Below, piece by piece: positions 43,753 through 51,499 of a DNA stretch of 64,000 bases. The stretch's first letter is position 1. Every line of letters starts with the position of its first letter. Position numbers and translations under genes: made by a program. Below the pieces are notes generated by a model that worked only from the letters and a program-made list of their open reading frames with translations, was not told where the DNA came from and did no database searches. The stretch comes from Streptomyces sp. NBC_01571 (GTDB taxonomy: Bacteria > Actinomycetota > Actinomycetes > Streptomycetales > Streptomycetaceae), in assembly GCF_026339875.1 (NCBI RefSeq), contig NZ_JAPEPZ010000001.1, positions 3,906,001 through 3,970,000 of the forward strand. Reading direction: 5' to 3'.

Positions 43753-44235
43753 TCACGCCCGGCGCACCTCGTAGAGGAAACAGCCGTACTCGACGGCCCG
43801 TACGTGGACCAGCTCCACCGCCGGATCGGCGAACGCCGCCTCGAAGGCCGCCTCGAACGCGGACCACTCCGGGGCCTCCACCAGCCGGCCCCCGAGGATG
43901 CGGCCCCCGGCGGAGTAGCGCCGCACGGTGCGGTGGGCCCCCTCGAACGGCCGGACGTCCGCGGCCGGACCCCCGCACTCCCGAGCGTGGACGAAGACCG
44001 GACCCTGCTCGTCGTAGGCGCCCGGATCGGCGCCGGCCGCGGCGGCCCAGCGGCGCAGCGGGGCGTACGAGACGAGGGCGATCCGCTCCCCCGGCTCACT
44101 ACGGCGCAGACAGCAGCGGAGCGGAGCGCCGCCCTCCTCGTCCGTGAAGGGAACCATCGGGCGGCCCGCGTCGTCAGCTGTGCGGAGATCCTTCAGGACC
44201 TCCGGTCCGATGGGGCGTGCGATGTAGGTCGTCAT
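43753..44235 (-). CDS. DUF1203 family protein
   Basis: Protein of 160 residues. The family pattern GGAPLRCCLRRSEPGERIALVSYAPL is followed by GPVFVHARECGG and a C-terminal VHVRAVEYGCFLYEVRR. DUF1203 proteins have no known function; the conserved PLRCCL and FVHA segments suggest a small enzyme or ligand-binding fold. It is divergent from the second pepN gene with 113 bp between starts. No signal peptide or membrane segment. Confidence 0.82.
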   Translation of the reverse strand: MTTYIARPIGPEVLKDLRTADDAGRPMVPFTDEEGGAPLRCCLRRSEPGERIALVSYAPLRRWAAAAGADPGAYDEQGPVFVHARECGGPAADVRPFEGAHRTVRRYSAGGRILGGRLVEAPEWSAFEAAFEAAFADPAVELVHVRAVEYGCFLYEVRRA

Positions 44236-44348
44236 GCGCTCCAGAGTCGCGCCCGAACGCCCCGGTCACCGGCGGGATACGGACATCGCGTTCCGTGCTG
44301 GTCCCGTGGAAGGATGGCGCAACCGTCACATAACGAGGAGATGACCGC

Positions 44349-46922
44349 GTGCCTGGCACAAACCTGACCCGCGAAGAGGCGCAGCAGCGCGCGAAGCTGC
44401 TCACCGTTGACTCGTACGAGATCGATCTCGACCTCTCGGGCGCGCAGGAGGGCGGCACCTACCGGTCCGTGACCACAGTGCGCTTCGATGTCTCCGAGAG
44501 CGGCGCGGAGTCCTTCATCGACCTGGTGGCCCCGGCCGTCCACGAGGTGGTCCTGAACGGGGACGCCCTCGCCCCCGCCGACGTCTTCCAGGACTCGCGG
44601 ATCGCGCTGCCGGGCCTGCTGGAGGGACGCAACGTCCTGCGGGTCGTCGCCGACTGCGCGTACACCAACACCGGCGAGGGCCTGCACCGGTTCGTCGACC
44701 CGGTCGACCAGCAGGCCTACCTGTACACCCAGTTCGAGGTCCCGGACGCCCGGCGCGTCTTCGCGTCCTTCGAGCAGCCCGACCTGAAGGCCACCTTCCG
44801 GTTCACCGTGAAGGCGCCCCCCGGCTGGACCGTCATTTCCAACTCGCCGTCGCCCGAGCCCAAGGACGACACCTGGGCCTTCGAGCCGACGCCGCGGATC
44901 TCCACGTACATCACCGCGCTGATCGCCGGCCCGTACCACTCCGTGCACAGTGTGTACGAGAAGGACGGGCAGAGCGTGCCGCTCGGCATCTACTGTCGTC
45001 CCTCGCTCGCCGAGTTCCTCGACTCGGACGCGATCTTCGAGGTCACCCGGCAGGGCTTCGAGTGGTTCCAGGAGAAGTTCGACTACGCGTACCCGTTCGA
45101 GAAGTACGACCAGCTCTTCGTGCCGGAGTTCAACGCGGGCGCGATGGAGAACGCGGGCGCGGTGACGATCCGGGACCAGTACGTGTTCCGGTCGAAGGTC
45201 ACCGACGCCGCGTACGAGGTCCGCGCCGAGACGATCCTGCACGAGCTCGCCCACATGTGGTTCGGCGACCTCGTGACCATGGAGTGGTGGAACGACCTGT
45301 GGCTGAACGAGTCGTTCGCCACCTACACCTCCATCGCCTGCCAGGCCTACGCCGCGGGCAGCCGCTGGCCGCACTCCTGGACGACCTTCGCCAACTCCAT
45401 GAAGACGTGGGCGTACCGGCAGGACCAACTGCCGTCCACCCACCCGATCATGGCGGAGATCCGCGACCTGGACGACGTGCTCGTCAACTTCGACGGGATC
45501 ACGTACGCGAAGGGCGCGAGCGTGCTGAAGCAGCTCGTCGCGTACGTCGGCATGGACGAGTTCTTCCGCGGCGTGCAGGCGTACTTCAAGCGGCACGCGT
45601 ACGGCAACACGCGTCTGTCCGACCTGCTGGGCGCGCTGGAGGAGACCTCCGGGCGCGACCTGAAGAACTGGTCGGAGAAGTGGCTGCGGACCGCCGGCAT
45701 CAACGTCCTGCGCCCGGAGGTCGAGACGGACGCGAACGGGGTCGTCACCTCCTTCGCGATCCGCCAGGAGGCCCCGGCGCTCCCGGCGGGCGCCAAGGGC
45801 GAGCCGACGCTCCGCCCCCACCGCATCGCGATCGGCCTCTACGACCTCGACGACGCGAGCGGCAAGCTGGTGCGCGACGAGCGGATCGAGCTCGACGTCG
45901 ACGGTGAGCTGACCGCCGTGCCCGAGCTGACCGGCAAGCGCCGTCCGGCCGTCTTCCTGCTCAACGACGACGACCTGTCGTACGCCAAGGTCCGTCTCGA
46001 CGAGGACTCGCTGGCCTTCGTGACGGAGCACCTCGGCGACTTCGAGTCATCGCTTCCGCGCGCGCTGTGCTGGGCCTCCGCCTGGGACATGACCCGCGAC
46101 GGGGAGCTCGCCACCCGCGACTACCTGTCCCTGGTGCTGTCCGGCATCGGCAAGGAGTCCGACATCGGTGTCGTGCAGTCGCTGCAGCGGCAGCTCAAGC
46201 TGGCGATCGAGCTGTACGCCGACCCCGCCACCCGCGAGGCGCTGCTGACCCGCTGGACCGAGGCGACCCTCGCGCACCTGCGCGCGGCCGAGGCCGGCGG
46301 CGACCACCAGCTCGCCTGGGCGCGCGCCTTCGCGGCGACCGCCCGGACTCCGGAGCAGCTGGACCTCCTGGAGGGCCTGCTGGAGGACCGGGAGACCATC
46401 GAGGGTCTCGCCGTCGACACCGAGCTGCGCTGGGCGTTCGTACAGCGGCTCGCGGCGGTCGGCCGCTACGACGAGGCGGAGATCGCGGCCGAGTACGAGC
46501 GCGACCGGACGGCGGCCGGTGAGCGGCACGCGGCCACCGCGCGGGCCGGCCGTCCCACCGCGGAGGCGAAGGAGGAGGCCTGGGTCTCGGTCATCGAGTC
46601 CGACAAGCTCCCGAACGCCGTGCAGGAGGCGGTGATCGGCGGCTTCGTGCAGACCGACCAGCGTGAGCTGCTCGCTCCGTACGCGGACCGGTTCTTCGCC
46701 GTGGTGAAGGACATCTGGGACGCCCGTTCGCACGAGATCGCCCAGCAGATCGCGATCGGCCTGTACCCGTCGATCCAGGTCTCCGAGGAGACCCTCGCCA
46801 AGACGGACGCGTGGCTGGCCTCCGCCGAGTCCAACGCGGCCCTGCGGCGTCTGATCTCGGAGTCCCGCGCCGGGATCGAGCGCGCGCTGAAGGCACAGGC
46901 GGCGGACGCGGCCGCTTCGTAA
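44349..46922 (+). CDS. pepN: Aminopeptidase N, M1 family (copy 2)
   Basis: Zinc aminopeptidase of 857 residues, paralogous to the copy at 27605. GAMEN is in FNAGAMENAGAV; the zinc site is HELAHMWFGDLVTMEWWNDLWLNESFATY. This copy has the usual LNESF, so it is probably the housekeeping enzyme. The two copies are colinear and begin alike (VPGTNLTREEAQQRAKLLTVDSYE here). GTG 44349 has GAGGAG 9 nt upstream. The transcript should end at the hairpin at 47005. Confidence 0.95.
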   Translation: MPGTNLTREEAQQRAKLLTVDSYEIDLDLSGAQEGGTYRSVTTVRFDVSESGAESFIDLVAPAVHEVVLNGDALAPADVFQDSRIALPGLLEGRNVLRVVADCAYTNTGEGLHRFVDPVDQQAYLYTQFEVPDARRVFASFEQPDLKATFRFTVKAPPGWTVISNSPSPEPKDDTWAFEPTPRISTYITALIAGPYHSVHSVYEKDGQSVPLGIYCRPSLAEFLDSDAIFEVTRQGFEWFQEKFDYAYPFEKYDQLFVPEFNAGAMENAGAVTIRDQYVFRSKVTDAAYEVRAETILHELAHMWFGDLVTMEWWNDLWLNESFATYTSIACQAYAAGSRWPHSWTTFANSMKTWAYRQDQLPSTHPIMAEIRDLDDVLVNFDGITYAKGASVLKQLVAYVGMDEFFRGVQAYFKRHAYGNTRLSDLLGALEETSGRDLKNWSEKWLRTAGINVLRPEVETDANGVVTSFAIRQEAPALPAGAKGEPTLRPHRIAIGLYDLDDASGKLVRDERIELDVDGELTAVPELTGKRRPAVFLLNDDDLSYAKVRLDEDSLAFVTEHLGDFESSLPRALCWASAWDMTRDGELATRDYLSLVLSGIGKESDIGVVQSLQRQLKLAIELYADPATREALLTRWTEATLAHLRAAEAGGDHQLAWARAFAATARTPEQLDLLEGLLEDRETIEGLAVDTELRWAFVQRLAAVGRYDEAEIAAEYERDRTAAGERHAATARAGRPTAEAKEEAWVSVIESDKLPNAVQEAVIGGFVQTDQRELLAPYADRFFAVVKDIWDARSHEIAQQIAIGLYPSIQVSEETLAKTDAWLASAESNAALRRLISESRAGIERALKAQAADAAAS

Positions 46923-46951
46923 CCGGTCGTCCCGCGTCTTGCCTCGCACGC

Positions 46952-47000
46952 CGTACGGCTTGCGTCTCACGTCGTACGGCTTGCGTCTCACGTCGTACGG
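46952..47000. repeat. 21-bp tandem repeat (2.3 copies) after pepN copy 2
   Basis: Two exact 21-bp units (46952-46972 and 46973-46993) and the first 7 bp of a third lie between the pepN stop codon and its terminator. Each unit begins CGTACGG. No coding role is likely. Confidence 0.75.
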
Positions 47001-47004
47001 ACAG

Positions 47005-47035
47005 GGGGCGCCCGGCATGTGCCGGGCGCCCCTTT
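47005..47035 (+). terminator. Intrinsic terminator of pepN copy 2
   Basis: A 13-bp perfect inverted repeat, GGGGCGCCCGGCA and its complement, is followed by TTT. It lies 83 bp after the pepN stop codon. Confidence 0.85.
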
Positions 47036-47163
47036 CCGTCCCCGGGCGGGCGGATTCCTTCGGACCAGGGGGCGGCGGCCCTCCGGTGTTCACGAGGCCC
47101 GTGGATGCGTTCCGTCCACGGTGTCGCCGGACCCCTCTGTCGCCCGGGCCGCGCGAGGGGTCC

Positions 47164-48543
47164 TCACATCAGGGCGCGGGCGAGCACGAGCATGGTGCGG
47201 GCCTGGAGTGCGGTCTGGTCGGCGACGGGCACCCAGCGGGCGTCGAACGTGCGCTCCAGCTCGCGGGCCCACCCGGCCACGAGCGCGTCCAGCGCCGGTG
47301 CGCCGCCCAGGGCCCGGCTCATCATGGCCGCCGCGCGCAGTGGGATGCGGCGGGCCGCGATGCCGAGCGAGACGGAGTTGCCGACGGTGGTGGCCAGTTG
47401 GGCGGCGCTCCAGGTGTCCACGACGCCGGAGCCGATGTCCATGAGTTCGCGGGCCGCCGTGAAGTGGGCCAGCTCGTCGGGCGTCACGGGCGGAAGCGGG
47501 TCCAACTCACCGACCAACGACTCCAGTTGCTTGACCCGGCCGAGCAGGAGCTCGCTGACGTCGGCGAGTTCACGGCGCGGATCGGCCACCGGCCGTGGAT
47601 CGCCGACGCCCGCCACGCTCCAGAAGGGCGCCTCGACCACGGCCGAGACGGTGCCGTGCCGCATCGCATGCAGCCAGGTCGACCGTGAGACGAAGCCCGA
47701 GGGGTCCCGTTCCTCCGCCGGGCTGCCGTCGGGCAGGACGAGCACGCCCGGTCCCTCGACGAGCCACCCCATGCCGTCGAAGGGCCGGTGTTCCAGGGGA
47801 ACGCCCAGGTCCGCCGCGATCCGGCGGTAGGCGGCCGGCGCTCCGGGCACCGCACGGGTCAGTTGCAGGAAGGTTCCTCCTACTTCGACACCGTGCAGCG
47901 AGAACTGCACGACGGGGCGCAGTTCGTCGATGAGCCGCAGCAGGGCCTCGGACTCCGGCATCGGCGCGCGCGGATCCTCCGTGACGGGCGGGAACTCGGG
48001 CTGGGCGGCGAAGGCGGGGCGGTAGAAGCCCCGGTAGTAGCTCCCCATGAGGGGCGGTGCGGGGGCGGGCGGCACGGCGCGCGACGACGGTCGGGCACCG
48101 GACGGCGCCCCGGCCGTCCGCCCGTACGCGGTGTCCGAAGCGTTCACGGCGTCCAGGGTGCCCATGGCACCCACGCCGTTCGAGGCGGCGGAGGCGTTCG
48201 CGGACATCCAGCCCTCGGCGAGACGCGCACCGTCGGGATCGAGGCAGAGCAGGAAGTGCCAGGTGCAGTCCAGCCCTCCCTCGCCCCTGCCCAGGACGCT
48301 CGGATCACGGGCGAGCCGGCGGGCGAGCCGCAGTGAAGTGGCCCCGCCCACCGGCTCGTTGGCGTGCGCGCCGGCGACCGTGAGCACCTGGCGCGGGCCG
48401 TGCCCGGCCGACAGCAGCCACAGCGGCCGGCCGGCACGCGAGGTCCCGATGTCGCGCAGACGCAGGTCGCCGGGGAGCGCGGCCACCGTCGCACGAGCGC
48501 CTCGCAGCAGCTCGTCCAGGGTGGGATACGGGGTTCCCCGCAT
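47164..48543 (-). CDS. M14 family zinc carboxypeptidase, part of a peptide-modification locus
   Basis: Protein of 459 residues without a signal peptide, so probably cytoplasmic. Zinc ligands are His60 and Glu63 (GAHANEP) and His217 (FSLHGVE); the catalytic Glu is probably Glu304 (VVEAPFW). The segment 130-165 is a low-complexity insertion. The family removes C-terminal residues from peptides. ATG 48543 has GGAG 7 nt upstream and starts 12 bp after the stop codon of a 24-residue peptide gene on the same strand. The peptide pair and this enzyme are therefore likely one operon, and the peptides are its obvious candidate substrates. Confidence 0.85.
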   Translation of the reverse strand: MRGTPYPTLDELLRGARATVAALPGDLRLRDIGTSRAGRPLWLLSAGHGPRQVLTVAGAHANEPVGGATSLRLARRLARDPSVLGRGEGGLDCTWHFLLCLDPDGARLAEGWMSANASAASNGVGAMGTLDAVNASDTAYGRTAGAPSGARPSSRAVPPAPAPPLMGSYYRGFYRPAFAAQPEFPPVTEDPRAPMPESEALLRLIDELRPVVQFSLHGVEVGGTFLQLTRAVPGAPAAYRRIAADLGVPLEHRPFDGMGWLVEGPGVLVLPDGSPAEERDPSGFVSRSTWLHAMRHGTVSAVVEAPFWSVAGVGDPRPVADPRRELADVSELLLGRVKQLESLVGELDPLPPVTPDELAHFTAARELMDIGSGVVDTWSAAQLATTVGNSVSLGIAARRIPLRAAAMMSRALGGAPALDALVAGWARELERTFDARWVPVADQTALQARTMLVLARALM

Positions 48544-48555
48544 GCCGGGCTCCGG

Positions 48556-48630
48556 TCAGGTGCCGTTCGCGTTGCTGGCCCCGGTGGTCTCCTTCTTGTC
48601 CAACGGACGGATCACGATCCTGGCAGCCAT
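48556..48630 (-). CDS. Short precursor-like peptide 1 (24 residues)
   Basis: ATG 48630 to TGA 48558-48556, with the strong site GAAGGAG 9 nt upstream. The peptide is MAAR, then IVIRPLDKKETTG, then the tail ASNANGT. The 13-residue centre is identical in peptide 2, and 36 bp of DNA (48584-48619) are identical to 48748-48783. A conserved N-terminal part and a variable C-terminal tail is the usual form of a leader-core precursor. It has no cysteine, so lanthionine or disulfide classes are excluded. The tail ends Asn-Ala-Asn-Gly-Thr. It is immediately upstream of the M14 peptidase gene. Confidence 0.8.
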   Translation of the reverse strand: MAARIVIRPLDKKETTGASNANGT

Positions 48631-48716
48631 GTGGTCCCCTCTCCTTCACGACCGACGGTGCGCGCAACAGCGGAGCCCGGACCGCGCCGGGCCGTCGAGC
48701 GGGTACGGCGGGCTGG

Positions 48717-48794
48717 TCAGCCGCCGTTGCCGCCACTGCTGTCGCCCGTGGTCTCCTTCTTGTCCAACGGACGGATCACGATCTTTGTGGGCAC
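48717..48794 (-). CDS. Short precursor-like peptide 2 (25 residues)
   Basis: GTG 48794 to TGA 48719-48717, with GGGGGAGGAG 7 nt upstream. The peptide is MPTK, then the same IVIRPLDKKETTG as peptide 1, then the tail DSSGGNGG. It ends in a double glycine and, like peptide 1, has Asn-Gly near the C-terminus. The start faces the ThiF-like gene 123 bp away. Peptides 1 and 2 arose by duplication with a 164-bp period. The exact conservation of the centre, with silent and non-silent changes in the tail, argues for a coding function despite the small size. Confidence 0.8.
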   Translation of the reverse strand: MPTKIVIRPLDKKETTGDSSGGNGG

Positions 48795-48917
48795 GCCAAC
48801 TCCTCCCCCTCGCAAGGATGTTGCGCATCACGGCGCGATCGTCGACCGCGTCTTGTCAAGGCTCGACTCGGGGCACCAGAGTGTCAAGGCATGTACCTGT
48901 AACGGGAAGGGGTCCTG
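48795..48917. promoter_or_regulatory. Divergent promoter region of the peptide-modification locus
   Basis: 123 bp between peptide 2 (leftward) and the ThiF-like gene (rightward). TGTCAAGGC occurs twice in the same orientation, at 48854-48862 and 48882-48890 (28-bp period). TTGTCA at 48853-48858 could be a -35. One regulator could set both transcripts from these repeats. Confidence 0.5.
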
Positions 48918-50261
48918 GTGACGGTCACGGTCGAGACGCTCCGCCGACCCCGGATCAAACCCGAGCACCGGGCCTACCGCACGATCGACGGCAACGTCCG
49001 TATCGGCAGCGTCATCCACGGCATCGGCGCGGAGATCGCGGACCCTGAGGGCTGGGTCTGGACCCTGGTCGAGGCGATGGACGGGACGCGGGAGCCGGCC
49101 GAGGTGGTGGACGCGGTGCTGCGGGCGCATCCCGGACTCCGCGGTCTCACGGACGAGGACACCCGTCAGGCGATGGCGGATCTGCTCGACGCCGGGTTCG
49201 TGGAGGACGCGGGAGCACCCGTGCCGGTGTCCGCGCGGGAGCGCGTCCGCTACAGCCGGGGCGTGCCGCTGCTGCGCTGGATGGACCTCGGTCCCCGGAC
49301 GACCCCGTGGGACGCCCAGCTCCGGCTGCTCGGCGCCCGGGTGCTGCTGATCGGCGTCGGCGGCACGGGAGGCCATGCCGCGCAGAGCCTGGTCGCCTCC
49401 GGCGTGGGCCATCTGCACTGCGTGGACCCGGACGTGGTCGAACTGTCGAACCTCAACCGCCAGCCCCTGTTCCGCGAGCCCGACCTCGGCCGGCCCAAGG
49501 TGGAGGCCGCGCTCGGCACCCTGCGGGCCCTGAACTCGGACGTGACGGTGACCGGGGAACGGCGGGAGGTGCGGGGGCCGGAGGATCTGGCGGAGCTGGT
49601 GCGGTCCGGGGCGCCCGAGGCCCCGCGTCCGCCCGGGGTCCCGGATCCGCCCGAGGCCCCGCGCGCGTCCGCGGTCCCGGATCCGCCCGAGGCCCCGCGC
49701 GCGTCCGGTCCGTACGACCTGCTCGTTCTCGCCGCCGACCGTCCGGACGACATCCGGCGCTGGGCGAACCGTGTCTGCCTGGCCGCGGGACTGCCGTGGG
49801 TCGACGCCGGATACCGGGGCCCTCTGGTGACGGCCGGGGTGCACGTGCCCGGCCGGGGAGCCTGCTGGGAGTGTCTGCGGGCCGCGGAGGTCGCCCGCCG
49901 CGATCTGCGGCTGGGGCCGGGCCAGGACGAGGAGGCCGCCTCCCCGCATCTGCCGTGGAACCCGGCGAGCGCGGTCACCGCAGGTCTCTCCGGCGGTCTG
50001 CTCGCCCACGCGGCCCTGGCCCTGCTCACCGGCGTGCCCGCGCTCGACCCGGGTTTCCGCTTCGGGATGAACCTGATGCTGCCCGGGGATCCCGTGCTGG
50101 AGAGATCCCCGCGACGGCCCGACTGCCCGGCCTGCGGCGACCGGCCCACCGGAGAACGCGCCGGGTCACGGGTCGAGGGCAGGACCGAGGGAACGTCCGG
50201 AGAACGAACCGGGGACCGGACCGGAGGGCAGTCCGGACAACAGGCCGGAGGCCAGGGATGA
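48918..50261 (+). CDS. ThiF/E1-like adenylating enzyme with TOMM-type leader-binding N-terminus
   Basis: Protein of 447 residues. Residues 1-105 resemble the leader-binding part of Ocin-ThiF proteins of thiazole/oxazole peptide clusters (LRRPRIKPEHRAYRTIDGNVRIG...). The E1-like domain follows: GVGGTGG at about 145-151 (ATP), VDPDVVELSNLNRQ, GRPKVE, the catalytic-Asp region AADRPDDIRRWANRVC, and four zinc cysteines (Cys316, Cys319, Cys403, Cys406). All key residues seem present, so it should adenylate a C-terminal carboxylate. Residues 233-260 are Pro/Glu/Ala repeats and the last 40 residues are Gly/Thr/Arg-rich. GTG 48918 has AAGGGG; its stop overlaps the next start (ATGA). Confidence 0.85.
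   Translation: MTVTVETLRRPRIKPEHRAYRTIDGNVRIGSVIHGIGAEIADPEGWVWTLVEAMDGTREPAEVVDAVLRAHPGLRGLTDEDTRQAMADLLDAGFVEDAGAPVPVSARERVRYSRGVPLLRWMDLGPRTTPWDAQLRLLGARVLLIGVGGTGGHAAQSLVASGVGHLHCVDPDVVELSNLNRQPLFREPDLGRPKVEAALGTLRALNSDVTVTGERREVRGPEDLAELVRSGAPEAPRPPGVPDPPEAPRASAVPDPPEAPRASGPYDLLVLAADRPDDIRRWANRVCLAAGLPWVDAGYRGPLVTAGVHVPGRGACWECLRAAEVARRDLRLGPGQDEEAASPHLPWNPASAVTAGLSGGLLAHAALALLTGVPALDPGFRFGMNLMLPGDPVLERSPRRPDCPACGDRPTGERAGSRVEGRTEGTSGERTGDRTGGQSGQQAGGQG
49640..49705 (+). repeat. 36-bp in-frame duplication in the ThiF-like gene
   Basis: The stretch encoding VPDPPEAPRAS is present twice in succession (about residues 240-264), making a Pro/Glu-rich loop inserted in the E1-like domain between the ATP-binding half and the catalytic Asp. 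It is in frame and should form an exposed loop. Confidence 0.65.
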
Positions 50262-51499
50262 CCCGGTCCGCCGGGGAGCGTCACGGGTGCGCCGGCCCCG
50301 CCGGCCGGTCCCCGGCGGCCCCGGGCCCCACCCCCCACGTACGGCTCCACCGGCTCGACTCGCGCCCCGACGGGGACGAATGGATCGTCGGGCGGCTCGC
50401 GACCGGCCGGTTCGTCGCGCTGCCCGAGGTCGGCAAGCAGGCGCTGGACCTGCTCGGGCAGGGGCTGGGCGCAGCCGAGGTGGGGCGGCGGCTGCGGGAG
50501 ACGACCGGCGACGACATCGACGTAGCCGATTTCGTCGAGGCGCTGGTGGACCTCGGGTTCGTGGCCGAGGTGGACGGGCGGGCCACGGAGTCGCCGCCTC
50601 CGCCGAAGCCGACGTTCGCCCGGATCCGCCCCCGGCACGTGCGCTGGGTGCTGAGCCCCGTCGTCCCCGTCCTGGTCGGACTGCTGATCGCGGCCGCCCT
50701 TCTCAGCCGGCCACCCGTTCCGCTCAGCTACCACACCCTCCTGTGGAGCCCGCACGGCAGCGCGGTGATCGCGCTCGGCGCGGGCGTGGGCTGGACCCTC
50801 CTGCTGCTCCACGAGTGCGCGCACCTGGTGGCCGCCCGCGCGACCGGCGTCCCCGGCCGGATGCGGCTGGGCACGCGGCTCCAGTTCCTGGTCATGCAGA
50901 CGGACATCAGCGGCATCGAGATCGCCCCGCGCCGCCACCGTCTGACCGCCTATCTGGCCGGCATCGCGACCAACCTGTCCGTCGCCTCGCTCGCCGCCCT
51001 CGCGGCGGGCACCACGGACGGCGCGGGCCGCCGGGTCCTCGCCGCCGTCGCGCTGCTCGCCCTGCTCCCGCTGCCCTTCCAGCTCATGGTCTTCATGCGT
51101 ACGGACCTGTACTTCGTGCTCCAGGACCTGACGCGCTGCCGCGATCTGTACGGGGACGGGGTGGCGTTCTCCCAGTACGCCGCCCGGCGGGTACTGCGGC
51201 ACACGTCCGCCCCGGACCCCAGCCTCCAACTGCCCGTCCACGAACGGCGAGCCGTGCGCGTGTACAGCGCCGTGCTCGTCGTGGGCACCGCGCTGTGTCT
51301 CGCGTTCCTCGCGGCCGTCACGCTGCCCGCGGACGTCACCCTCTTCGCCCGCGCGGTGGCCCGGCTGGGCGCCGGCCACTCCGCCGCGCAGCGCCTCGAC
51401 TCCGCGGCGGTCGTGGTCGCGCTCGGCGGGGTCCACGTGCTGTGGGCGCGCACCTGGTGGCGGGGGCGCCGGCTCAGTGCGGGACCATCCCGCCCGTGA
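50258..51499 (+). CDS. PqqD domain / M50 membrane metalloprotease fusion
   Basis: Protein of 413 residues. Residues about 25-110 are a PqqD-like, RiPP-recognition-type winged helix (WIVGRLATGRFVALPEVGKQALDLLGQG...). Then come about seven membrane helices with the M50 zinc motif HECAH at 185-189. Site-2-type proteases cut within or near the membrane; with a peptide-binding domain this one may release or export a processed peptide. ATG 50258 overlaps the stop of the ThiF-like gene by 4 bp, so both are made together. The 3' end overlaps the convergent dehydrogenase gene by 26 bp. Confidence 0.85.
   Translation: MTRSAGERHGCAGPAGRSPAAPGPTPHVRLHRLDSRPDGDEWIVGRLATGRFVALPEVGKQALDLLGQGLGAAEVGRRLRETTGDDIDVADFVEALVDLGFVAEVDGRATESPPPPKPTFARIRPRHVRWVLSPVVPVLVGLLIAAALLSRPPVPLSYHTLLWSPHGSAVIALGAGVGWTLLLLHECAHLVAARATGVPGRMRLGTRLQFLVMQTDISGIEIAPRRHRLTAYLAGIATNLSVASLAALAAGTTDGAGRRVLAAVALLALLPLPFQLMVFMRTDLYFVLQDLTRCRDLYGDGVAFSQYAARRVLRHTSAPDPSLQLPVHERRAVRVYSAVLVVGTALCLAFLAAVTLPADVTLFARAVARLGAGHSAAQRLDSAAVVVALGGVHVLWARTWWRGRRLSAGPSRP

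Noticed and set aside
48556..51499. Lanthipeptide, sactipeptide or thiazole/oxazole assignment of the peptide locus
   Set aside because: The peptides have no cysteine, and no LanM/LanB, radical SAM or YcaO gene is visible in the neighbourhood. Only the leader-binding domains resemble TOMM systems.
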